This document shows, piece after piece, positions 10,267 to 20,280 of a stretch of DNA of 64,000 nucleotides (the stretch's first letter is position 1; every line of letters begins with the position of its first letter). Both the position numbers and the translations under genes were made by a program. This DNA comes from Asterias amurensis (taxonomy: Eukaryota > Echinodermata > Asteroidea > Forcipulatida > Asteriidae), in the NCBI RefSeq assembly GCF_032118995.1, contig NC_092661.1:14863506-14927505 (forward strand), given 5' to 3'. Below the pieces are notes generated by a model. The model saw only the letters and a list, made by a program, of their open reading frames with translations. It was not told where the DNA came from and did no database searches.

Positions 10267-10273
10267 ATATAAA
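10267..10273 (+). promoter_or_regulatory. TATA-like box of gene B
   Basis: ATATAAA 123 bp before the ATG, in the block conserved among all five units. Confidence 0.5.
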
Positions 10274-10389
10274 CCCAGCACAACATTCAAGAAGAGACAC
10301 TCCACTTTTTAAACTCCCTAACAGACTTAATAAACTACGGCCAGAGTTGGTCTTTTCTACTGGACTGTTCTTGACTCCACACCAAAAAA

Positions 10390-13044
10390 ATGGCGTTGTG
10401 TTGGTGTGCTCTTGTCATTACATTCGCCGTGTTTTTGCCGTTTTTGACAGCAGCTGGTTTTATCGACACACCCGGTAATGTGACTGTTCATGTCGGTGAA
10501 ACTGCCATTCTGCAATGCTCGGTGGATCCTAACAACTTTCAAAAAGTAATGATAATGTATTGGTACAAGTCAACTATACACATCGGTTTGTATGTTACGA
10601 TTGGCGAGTCTGTTCGGGAGGAAGGAATCGATGCAGAAAGATACTCTCTGGACACCAGTAACGTCGGTGGTGTCTTTACATATAACCTAAGGATTACCAA
10701 TGCAGAAGTAGCTGACTCTGGCCAGTACCAGTGTAGGGCTACTGACCCAGACGGGACAAGGCGCACGGAACCCGGCATTCTCACTGTGGTGCAAGAAACT
10801 AACAACGAAACTATGAGTTGCAGTATCTACCCCGAGGCCCCAACTCTCGGACAGACCGTCACCTTCTCTTGCATCGCGCCAAGAGGCATCTCCCCTGACA
10901 TGCTGACGTGGTGGATGGACGGTACGGTTCAGATCCAACCAGAGGCCAACCTGACCAATGGACACGGCATCTCGTTTGTCAAGACTCTTACCGAAGCGGA
11001 CAACTTTGCTGAGTTCACCTGCCTAGTTGGGTCATCATTTTCAACAACACGGAACGGCATGAACTGCAGCGTGACACCTCTTGCTGTTCCCATACGGGCC
11101 GAAGTCACCCCGAGCGTCCTGAACGCCGTCATTGATGGCAATGCGACGTTCCGATGCCGTGGAACGGCCATCCCATCGGTACAGAGGTATCGATGGCTGT
11201 ATGGATTAGGAGATAGTACCATCAAGATATCTGAGAGTAATGGAAGGTTCTCTGTTGTGAATAACGAAGACTCGTCTACTTTTACCATCACGAGACTAAC
11301 TGCAGAGGACAACAGAATGATGGTGCGTTGCGTCGTTCAGAATGCGATAACAACGACTTTTGACTTAGCGGAACTACATGTATCGACGACGCGAATGGAG
11401 TTCACAAGTCAACAGAAAACATCCCCAGTAGCACAGACCCTTGAAGTCTCTTCACTAAGTACTACGATCGCCACGGAAACCAAGACAGAACATACTAGTG
11501 GGACTTTTATATCGGCGGAACTACACTTATCAACAACCCAAATCCCGACTCAACAGCCAACAACCCCGGCAGCAAAGACTGATGGGGTCTCTTTACTCAG
11601 TACTACGATCGCCAGAAACCAAGAGAGAACATCAGGGACTAGTGGGACTTTTAGATCGGCGCAACTACACGTGTCAACTACTCAAATCCCGACTCAACAG
11701 CCAACAACCCCTGCAGCAAAGACTGATGAGGTCTCCTCACTGAGTACTACGATCGCCAGAAACCAAGACAGAACATCAGGGACTAGTGGGACTTTTAGAT
11801 CGGCGGAACTACACTTATCAACAACCATCCTGTCAACAACCCAAATCCCAACTCAACAGCCAACAACCCTGGCAGCAAAGACTGATGAGGTCTCTTCACT
11901 GAGTACTACGATCGCCAGAAACCAAGACAGCACGTCGGTGACTAGTGGGACTTTTAGCTCGGCGGAACTACACTTATCAACAACCCAAATCCCGACTCAA
12001 CAGCCAACAACCCCGGCAGCAAAGACTGATGAAGTCTCTTCACTCAATACTACGATCGCCAGAAACCAAGACAGAACATCAGGGACTACGGGCACGGGTT
12101 TTATCGACACACCCGGCAATGTGACTGTTCATGTCGGTGAAACTGCCATTCTGCAATGCTCGGTGGATACTAACAACTTTCAAAAGTTTATGATAATGTT
12201 TTGGTACAAGTCAACGATACACGACGGTTTTTATGTTGCGATTGGCGAGTCTGTTCGGGCGAAAGGAATCGGTGCAGAAAAATACTCTCTGGACACCAGT
12301 AACGTCGGTGGTGTCTTTACATATAACCTAAGGATTACCAATGCAGAAGTCGCTGACTCTGGCCAGTACCAATGTAGGGCTACTGAACGAGACGGGACAA
12401 GGCGCACGGAACCCGGCAGTCTCACTGTGGTGCAAGAAACTAACAACGAAACTATGAGTTGCAGTATCTACCCCGAGACCCCAACTCTCGGGCAGACCAT
12501 CACCTTCTCTTGCATCGCTCCAAGAGACATCTCCCCTGACATGCTGACGTGGACGGACGGTACGTTTCAGATTATCCAACCAGAGGCCAACCTGACCAAT
12601 GAACACGGCATCTCGTTTGTCAAGACTCTTGCCGAAGCGGACAACTTTGCTGAGTTTACCTGCCTAGTTGGGTCATCATTTTCAACAACACGGAACGGCA
12701 TGAACTGCAGCGTGACACCTCTTGCTGTGCCCATACGGGCCGTAGTCACCCCGAGCGTCCTGAACGCCGTCATTGCGGGCAATGCGACGTTCCGATGCCG
12801 TGGAACGGCCATCCCATCGGTGCAGAGGTATCGATGGCTGTACGGATCGGGAGATAGTACCATCAAGATATCTAAGAGTAAGGGAAGGTTCTCTGTTGTG
12901 AATAACGGAGACTCATCTACTTTTACCATCACGAGGCTAACTGCAGAGGACAACAACATGATGGTGCGTTGCGTCGTTCAGAACGCGATAACAAAGACTT
13001 TTGACTTGGCAGAACTACGTATCAACTACTCCAGCGGATCGTAA
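10390..13044 (+). CDS. Gene B: chimeric double-Ig-triplet protein, probably secreted
   Basis: Open frame of 884 residues without introns. Signal peptide and Ig1-Ig3 occupy residues 1 to about 334, followed by a five-unit stalk. At residue 570 a second Ig1-Ig3 triplet begins in frame (GFIDTPGNV, without a signal peptide) and runs to about 877. It then stops after ELRINYSSGS. No membrane helix or cytoplasmic tail is encoded. The second triplet resembles that of gene A in its variable patch (MIMFWYKSTIHDGFYVAIG), while the first resembles C. The sequence from about 13,036 continues into intergenic DNA homologous to 7,437 onwards, so a deletion or recombination removed the 3' half. Either a functional soluble receptor or a decaying copy. 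The fully open frame favours recent or maintained function. Confidence 0.85.
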   Translation: MALCWCALVITFAVFLPFLTAAGFIDTPGNVTVHVGETAILQCSVDPNNFQKVMIMYWYKSTIHIGLYVTIGESVREEGIDAERYSLDTSNVGGVFTYNLRITNAEVADSGQYQCRATDPDGTRRTEPGILTVVQETNNETMSCSIYPEAPTLGQTVTFSCIAPRGISPDMLTWWMDGTVQIQPEANLTNGHGISFVKTLTEADNFAEFTCLVGSSFSTTRNGMNCSVTPLAVPIRAEVTPSVLNAVIDGNATFRCRGTAIPSVQRYRWLYGLGDSTIKISESNGRFSVVNNEDSSTFTITRLTAEDNRMMVRCVVQNAITTTFDLAELHVSTTRMEFTSQQKTSPVAQTLEVSSLSTTIATETKTEHTSGTFISAELHLSTTQIPTQQPTTPAAKTDGVSLLSTTIARNQERTSGTSGTFRSAQLHVSTTQIPTQQPTTPAAKTDEVSSLSTTIARNQDRTSGTSGTFRSAELHLSTTILSTTQIPTQQPTTLAAKTDEVSSLSTTIARNQDSTSVTSGTFSSAELHLSTTQIPTQQPTTPAAKTDEVSSLNTTIARNQDRTSGTTGTGFIDTPGNVTVHVGETAILQCSVDTNNFQKFMIMFWYKSTIHDGFYVAIGESVRAKGIGAEKYSLDTSNVGGVFTYNLRITNAEVADSGQYQCRATERDGTRRTEPGSLTVVQETNNETMSCSIYPETPTLGQTITFSCIAPRDISPDMLTWTDGTFQIIQPEANLTNEHGISFVKTLAEADNFAEFTCLVGSSFSTTRNGMNCSVTPLAVPIRAVVTPSVLNAVIAGNATFRCRGTAIPSVQRYRWLYGSGDSTIKISKSKGRFSVVNNGDSSTFTITRLTAEDNNMMVRCVVQNAITKTFDLAELRINYSSGS
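11370..12096 (+). repeat. 144-bp coding tandem repeat, gene B stalk
   Basis: Five 48-codon units, one with the ILSTT duplication. The last unit runs directly into the second Ig triplet. Confidence 0.85.
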
Positions 13045-13502
13045 TTAACTGCACTACCACGGAGTCATTTCTTGGATTGGTCTCAACGTTTCGTCTAGCT
13101 TGCTATTAGCCATCATGAGATAGTTTATTAATACGTTATAAGGAAGTCTTGAGAAATTTAGCTTACAATGTGTTAAAAGGAATATCACCTTTTCATAAAG
13201 TATGCTTAATTTTACATTGTATACAGTGATTGGAAACTGTGTGGCATGTTTCTTATCGTGCCTTCTCCTTTTAAACTTGTCAATCTAGTTTCTGTTGGAT
13301 TCGGGTTCTTTAGTGTGTATATCTATTAGAACTGCAAAGGTCGTGGGTTCATAAAAATTGTAATGGATTTTAAGAAATGGTCAGTTTGACTTTTTCCTTC
13401 TCATTTTGGCACAGTTTCCGGGCCACATTGACACAGAAATGGTTCAGGCCACCAAATGACCCTGAATTCGCAATGGTTTTATTGTTGATACTCATTGGAA
13501 CA
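13045..13502. other. intergenic flank of B, no gene seen
   Basis: Homologous to 7,437-7,786 and, in part, to 37,060-37,210 and 37,592-37,687. Holds only short random frames. Confidence 0.6.
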
Positions 13503-13806
13503 AGCAACAGTATAAAACATTGTGAGAAACGGCTCCCTCTGAAGTCACGTAGTTTTTGCGAAAGAAGTAATTTTCCTCGAATTTGATTTCGAGACCGCAA
13601 ATTTAGAATTTGAGGTCTCGAAATCAAATATCAGAAAGCACACAACTTCGTGTGACAAGGGTGATTTTTCTTTCAATATTATCTCGCAAATTCGATGACC
13701 GATTGAGCTCAAATTTTCACAGGTTTGTTATTTCATGCATATGATGAGATACACCAAGTGAGAAGACTGGTCTTTGACAATTACCAACAGTGTCCAGTGT
13801 CTTTAA
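13503..13806 (+). mobile_element. MITE-1, left end missing
   Basis: Begins inside the element (ATAAAACATTGTGAGAAACG) and ends normally at TTAA (13803). Confidence 0.8.
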
Positions 13807-13902
13807 ATAACAAACGGAAGTTTGTGAGATCAAATTCCCTTTTTCTTGACGCGTTTCTCATAACAAAGTATATGACGTGTTTAGTCTCTACTTCAAGGGA
13901 AA

Positions 13903-14058
13903 ATTGGTGGCTTAAATACGGAATGTATACAAACTGCAACTTCAATACAACTTCATTAGTCTGACAGGATCGATTTGGCAATTGGTGGCTTAATTACGGA
14001 ATGTAAACAAACTGCAACTTCAATACAACTTCATTAGTCTGACAGGATCGATTTGGCA
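13903..14058. repeat. 78-bp tandem duplication
   Basis: ATTGGTGGCTTAA... is repeated once with a 78-bp period (13903 and 13981), differing at a few bases. No coding potential. Confidence 0.85.
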
Positions 14059-15136
14059 TAAAACTTGGGATATTAATGGTTTATTTATTTATTTCATCAA
14101 TTTTGATTAAAAATTGACACTTGCAGTAAAAATACCAAACTATTCTCGTATGCACTAAATGTAGTTAATACGACAAAAGTCAGACAAATTAATATAAAAA
14201 ATGCAACCCACCCCCCCCCCCCAAATAAAGGGCAAATGGCCAAGGAGTACACACAAAGACAAGCTTATCACAGTACTAACTTTGTGCATTGTGCATTGTT
14301 TTGTTACCACAATGATTTGTGAAGGAAACACAGTTTCAATTAATACTGACAACATCAATTAATATAAAATACAAACAGACATCTTTAATATAATACAGCT
14401 TGACATGAAAACCTCCCTCGATGACGAGTTTGCAGGTTGGGTTAATACAATTATTATTTTGCAAAAAAGAAAGACATTATATCTTTTTTAATGTCTTTAT
14501 TAAAACAAAACAAAAACATTATGATCAAAATCGATCTTCCTGAGAAAAACTTTAATCAATGTTAATGCTCAAAAAAACATGTCTCAGTTAACTTTGCAAC
14601 ACTGACTAGCCTGATACTGTGAAACTTTAAACTCAATCGGCAAATTCAAGAACAGTTTAAAAACTCTTCTATACGTAAAGGAACATTTTGTTTAGTTTAA
14701 ATTTCTAATTACGTGTTGCTACTTTCTTTTCTTGGTGATTGTTTTTTGTAGAGCAGCGCCATGAGCACCGCTTACGGCGGATACCGGCGCTATATACAAG
14801 TTTCCATTGCTATTATTATTAGCCGATGCAACCATGCCTGTATTGTATTTTAAAACTGTTTTTCATTAAAACTTTTGAAACAAATATTTAGTGAATTAGT
14901 TTCTGCCAGAAATGTATAGCTGTTGCAACTAATCAACTAATGGGTTTTTACTGTTCTTAATTTACAAAAAGAAACATTTTTGACATTTAAATGAATTTCA
15001 TGCAGTCAAGATATAAAGTTCTTTACGATGGTTTTCATTTTGAGTTATCATTAAAAAAATACTGGTATGCTATTTTACAAATGTTTCAAGTTCGCAATAT
15101 TTCATTCCCGTTTGGAGGCTACTTCTATTCTTGGTA
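14059..15136. other. AT-rich intergenic stretch, partly duplicated
   Basis: No gene seen. About 14,310-14,560 matches 38,205-38,400 behind gene E, and about 14,750-14,830 (GCGCCATGAGC, GGATACCGGCGC, then ATT repeats) matches the 3' tail of the LINE remnant at 38,660-38,725. A poly-C run lies near 14,210. Confidence 0.6.
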
Positions 15137-15522
15137 TTAAAGATAGTGGACATTATTGGTAATTGTCAAAGACCAGTCTTCTCACTTGGTGTATCTCATC
15201 ATATGCATAAAATAAGAAACCTGTGAAAATTTGAGCTCAGTCGGTCGTCGAAGTTGCGAGAGAATAATGAAAGAAAAAACACCCTTGTCACCCGGAGTTG
15301 TGTGCGTTTAGATGGTTGATTTCGAGACCTCAAATTCTAAACTTGAGGTCTCGAAATCAAATTCGTGGAAAATTACTTCTTTCTCGAAAAATACTCCACT
15401 TCAGAGGGAGCCGTTTCTCACAATGTTTTATACTATCAACCTCTCTCCATTACTCGTTACCAAGTAAGGTTTTGTGCTAATAATTATTTTGAGTAATTAC
15501 CAATAGTGTCCACTGCCTTTAA
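15137..15522 (-). mobile_element. MITE-1 copy
   Basis: Full-length reversed copy between TTAA sites. Confidence 0.9.
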
Positions 15523-16100
15523 ACTGAGCTTCGCACTTTGTGCCTCATCAATCCACACCTTACTGGCTATTTTGTAAACATTCACCTTTTCGCAAATACC
15601 CATTGCGCAAGCGCTTAGCACTGAATGAGGTGCATGATGGTCTAGGTAGCGACTATAAACTTCATCGCTAGCTAGACCAGCATGCACCTTATTTGGCAGC
15701 TGCACTTTCGTTCGTCTGTAGCTTGGACAGCTTCGTAGAACCGCGGTCCCAAGTGACTCGAACGGGAGACCACACATCGAGCGAGTGGCGAAGGTCTTGA
15801 CAAAAGGCTAGGTCGTCGGCTGCATTGAAAGTAGGCGAAAGGTGATTATGGACGGGGAATGACCTATATAACGATCCCGGCTTAAATGCTTGAGACACGC
15901 ATTTGCAACGTGGCAATAAACATTCCCAGTCCAGAGAGTGACTATAGGAGACAAGCAAAATATACTGTTCAACACGTCGAGACACATGGTTGTACTCGCA
16001 AGTTTACTATTCATATGTATAATTACACTTATTTTCCACACCATGCAAAGCTTCAAACATCATTTATTCCCAGTCCTCTTCCCTTGTGACAATACAAATT
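15523..16100. repeat. block homologous to 38,440-39,060
   Basis: Shares GAACGGGAGACCACACA, AACGATCCCGGC and GCAAGTTTACTATTCATATG with the region behind gene E. This shows that the flanks of B and E descend from one duplicated block. It includes a fragment of the 5,327-type foldback element at about 15,960-16,065. No gene seen. Confidence 0.6.
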
Positions 16101-16344
16101 ATCCCACGCTCACAGTCGCGTTCGATTAGCTTCCCTGGGTCGACCCTGCGGTGCTCTCACTCGGGTGAGCCCCTGACAAGAGCTAATCGAACGATCACAC
16201 TCGCCCTCTCGTGGTGACGGCATGCACCTCAGGTCACCCTAGCCTGAACGTCTGACGTCATTCTTCGAGGCTCGTGAATAACGCCAGAGACCGGCAGTGA
16301 AAACCGGCGTGTAGTTTGACCTTTGACCTCATTAATTTCACATA

Positions 16345-16689
16345 GGGTGCGTTCGTTTAGCTTCCCTGGGTCGACCCCGATGTGGCGTATTTTATTTTTT
16401 TCCAGGACGAACGTGGGCACACAATTACCCCACGTTCGTCCTCGAACCTGGAGAAAAAACCCAGACGCATCATCACGTGAGCCTTCCCGTGACCCAATCC
16501 ACAAGCGGGGCTCTTGGGGCTGGCCCGAGGTGCAACGACGTCACCACGGGAAGGCTCACGTGATGATGTGTCTGGGGGTTTTCCAGGTTCGAGGACGAAC
16601 GTGGGGTAATTGTGTGCCCACGTTCGTCCTGGAAAAAAATAAAATACACCACATCGGGGTTGACCCAGGGAAGCTAAACGAACGCACCC
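16345..16689. mobile_element. 345-bp giant foldback element
   Basis: Near-palindrome with arms of about 150 bp. Ends are GGGTGCGTTCGTTTAGCTTC and its complement, then GGACGAACGTGGGCACACAA and complement further in. Diverged relatives lie on both sides (about 16,115-16,195 and 16,905-16,979), so this is a small nest of one family. The apparent frames here are palindrome artefacts. Confidence 0.8.
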
Positions 16690-17479
16690 ATAGAGATACG
16701 CAGTCAAATTGTATTGCCGGCTTGAGGGCAGTGTACTGTTTGGGCATACTGGGTGCACGTTTATTCAATACTATTGTATCCAATGGAGTCACTGGATATG
16801 AGAAGCTGTGACCTGTCTTTATCCTTGCGGATTAAGACAGGGGCCCAGTCTAAGGTCACCCCCAAGTGACATACTCCACAAACAGGGCACTGGGGGCTGA
16901 GCCGGGTGATCCCCGTCAAAGCTATTCGAACATACCGGGGCAGACCGGGGTCGACCGAGTGAAGTTAAACGAACGCACCCACTGATTTCTATCCTAGACT
17001 GGGCCACTGTCTTTATCCGCAAGACAGGTACTTGCTATTCAGATCCAGTGATTCCATTGGACCCAATTATGTCACAGTAGATAAATGCAGTGACTTAAAG
17101 CTTCCGAATCTGTGTTTTGATTGGTCCGAGTGTTTGTGCAGCTGACAAACATCACCTTGGACTGACCAATCAAAACACAGACATGGAAAGCTTACTTGTG
17201 TCCACGTGTGTATGTACAGTCATGCAATGTTGGTGTAGAATTCGACTGCGTGTCTCTTTGTGAAATGAGTGTAGGTGAAATGTGAAGATGGACGGGGAAT
17301 GACCGATGTTCAGGCTATGGGCTGGAGGAGGTTGATTCAATAGAGGGCGCTATCAGAACAATTGTGTATAATAGACCTTTTGTTGGTAAACAAACTGCGC
17401 TTGTTGGCATGGACCAAAGTAGAATGTTGGCAAAAAAATTGTGCTAAAACAAACAATGCCATAATTCGTTATTTGCTTT

Positions 17480-17870
17480 TGTAAAGATTAAGAAATATCT
17501 CTTTCGATTTGTTGATTTGCTTTCAACAAATTAAACTTGTAACATTTCTACAACTTCTGTCTATTTGTTTTCCGTTTCAATTACGGCTTTCTATAGTTTT
17601 CCAACATCGGTTGGCAAAAACCAACTGTATATTTGAAAGTTGTCATCCTTTTCCCCCATGAGTATTGCATGTCTACACGGTTTTTATAAACGTTTTTCTC
17701 GGCAGACAGAACCTTTAGGTTTTAGAAATATGCACATTTTCCTTCTTAGTCTTGCCCTCTTGATATCTTTTATATCTCTCTTGTGTGTACTTTTTATGAA
17801 CTTGTGGAGATATATACAATAAACAATGTCCAGGAAACCATCCGCATTAATTTGTTTGGAACCAAATCAA
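17480..17870 (+). repeat. remnant of an extra gene-unit promoter flank
   Basis: Matches the far-upstream flank of gene A (about 45-300 and 745-790), including TTTATAAACGTTTTTCTCGG and CCATCCGCATT...TTTGGAACCAAATCAA. It then breaks into unrelated AT-rich DNA with TATCGCGATA motifs and has no gene behind it. Inferred relic of a deleted sixth unit between B and C. Confidence 0.6.
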
Positions 17871-18067
17871 GTACGATAAATATCGCAATAATAACTGTGA
17901 TAAATATCGCGATCGTACTCGCTAAAGTTATCGCGATAATAACCATGAAACACAATTTTATCATTACATACTAAAGTTCAATGTTCAGTTATAATTATTT
18001 TATCGCACTCCAACAAAAAGGTACATATTATGTGAATGAAATTATAGAGATTACAATAACATAATAA

Positions 18068-18455
18068 CATAATAATAATAATTGTGGCTTCTTATATAGC
18101 GCACATGTCTGTCACTCAGTGACGCTCCTGGCGCTGTAACATACAGTATTTCCTGCAAGATGTGGGACTACGTTTGAATTATGAGACCTAATTCTGATAG
18201 CACCATGTAATGCTTTACAAGGTGCTGTGGCGCAATTTGCTGCCGATCGGACCAGGGACACCGGGCGAACCCCTTCTCTTTTCGATAAGTGCACTGGGTT
18301 CTTTTACATGCGTTACATAACACATGGGACCAACGGCTTGACGTCCCATCCGAAGACGAAGCATTGGTTAAGTGTCTGGCTTAGGGACACAAGTGTCACG
18401 GCTATGAATGCGATACTGCAATGGGATTCATTTGAAAGCCAAGATTAAACAATGG
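18068..18455 (-). mobile_element. SINE copy (body and ATT-repeat tail)
   Basis: Reversed SINE. The (AAT)n tail at 18,068 is followed by TGGCTTCTTATATAGCGC, then the body with TTCTCTTTTCGATAAGTGCA and CGTCCCATCCGAAG. Same family as 53,237. Confidence 0.65.
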
Positions 18456-19034
18456 GCCCTATAAGTCCATTAGCAAGGGTCTGAAATTTTCACAAAGGCA
18501 TTATCACAAAGCATTTTTTTTTAAACAAAATGTAACCTACACAAACAGACACCACTTAATGACTTTATTTTGAAGGGAGGAAAAGTACAGCAGCATTTTG
18601 GCATGAAGGCAGGCCATGCTTGCCAAATGACATTTTATACGGCTGTTTGAGTATGCATACACTCTCCATGCAAATATACTTTCTAAACAGCCGTTGCAAT
18701 GTGCACGTTCACTTTTTGGAAAAGCTTTTTTATCGGTGTACAGTCTTTACGCAAAGTCTTTAATTACAAACAAAAACATTTTTAATAATTAGTTTTAGTT
18801 TACTAGTCGCAGTGAGCCCTACCAAACAAGTGTGACTGACTCAATGGGCTAAAAAAGTATTGTGCCTTGAGACTAGAATCAAAAATAAAAGAAATGAACA
18901 CTAAACAATGAGTCTGACTTTATATCTAAGTAACCCGATATGTCAGCACATTGTCTAAACATTGATGATCCTAATTTTAAAATTTCCTTTTCTATATATC
19001 TAGAAGTTTAAATTATTCCTTTTTGTTTCATAGC

Positions 19035-19140
19035 GCTCATGCCTCGTGGAACTCATTGCCTCTCTGTCGTTTGACACCCATCTCTTTAATCAAAGCAGCA
19101 CTCAACAGTTTTCTTCTTGATTCAACCCATACAACTCAAA
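19035..19140 (+). mobile_element. LINE C-terminus remnant, upstream of C
   Basis: Copy of the WNSLP-type remnant seen at 8,940, carried with the duplicated unit. Confidence 0.4.
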
Positions 19141-19303
19141 GTTTTTAACTGTTTATATTTTAAATTTTGTTTCCCTTTGCCCCCTGTGTACCAGCCTTTT
19201 ATAAATGTTTTTATCGGCCGACTGAACCTTTAGGTAAAATAAAACGTTGTCCTCCTCAATCTTGCCTTCTCCATATCTTTGTTTATCTCTATTGTGTTTA
19301 ATT

Positions 19304-19694
19304 TTAAAGGCAGATGGACTCTATTGGTAATTACTCAAAATAATTGGAAGCATAAAACCTTACTTGGTAATGAGTAATGGGGAGAGGTTTATAGTATAAA
19401 ACATTGTGAGAAACGGCTCCCTCTGAAGTGACGTAGTTTTCGAGAAAGAAGTAATTTTCCACGTATTTGATTTCGAGACCTCAAGTTTAGATTTGAGGTC
19501 TCGAAATCAAGCATCGGAAAGCACACAACTTTGTGTGACCAGGGTGTTCTTTCTTTCATTATTATCTCACAACTTCGATGACCAATTAAGCTAACATTTT
19601 CACAGGTTTGTCATTTTATGCATATGTTGAGATACACCAAGTGAGAAGACTTTTTTTTTTAAATTACCAATAGTATAGTGTCCAGTGTCTTTAA
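19304..19694 (+). mobile_element. MITE-1 copy in promoter flank of C
   Basis: Full-length forward copy between TTAA sites, positionally equivalent to those before B, D and E. Confidence 0.9.
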
Positions 19695-20158
19695 CGAACT
19701 TGTGGAGAGAAATAGAAATAGAATTAAGCTGGGCCGTGTCCAACAATGTCCATAAAACCATCTGCATTTGTCTGGAACCAAATCAACTCAGAACAAGCTG
19801 CAAAACTTCCCCTATGAGGAAAAGCCTAAACAATTTTTAATGTTTTTCCCCGGATTGCGAACTGGCAGTTTATTATTTCTGGCTTGGAATTCAAGTTGCT
19901 AAGACATTGAGCAGGAAACATCGAACGATATAATTGGTACCCAAACCAACATCTGTTAGCAGAAGCCGGATACAAAACAAAAATCCAGCCCTTTTTGAAT
20001 ACACGACCTTGGCTCCAGATATGGCTCAGGCTAGCTTGGCCCCGCGGTTGTTTTTGACAATAATATTATGCATACGTGCCCATAAGGGCTTCAGATGAGA
20101 GAACGGAGCCCGAAGCCGAATCCAAAGTCGAAGCCGAGAATGTTCATTATTTATTCAC

Positions 20159-20165
20159 ATATAAC
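20159..20165 (+). promoter_or_regulatory. TATA-like box of gene C
   Basis: ATATAAC 122 bp before the ATG (last base differs from A, B and D). Confidence 0.45.
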
Positions 20166-20280
20166 CCAGCACAACATTCAAGAAGAGACACTCCACTTTT
20201 TAAACTCCCTAACAGACTTAATAAACTACGGCCAGAGTTGTTCTTTTCTACTGGACTGTTCTTGACTCCACACCAAAATA

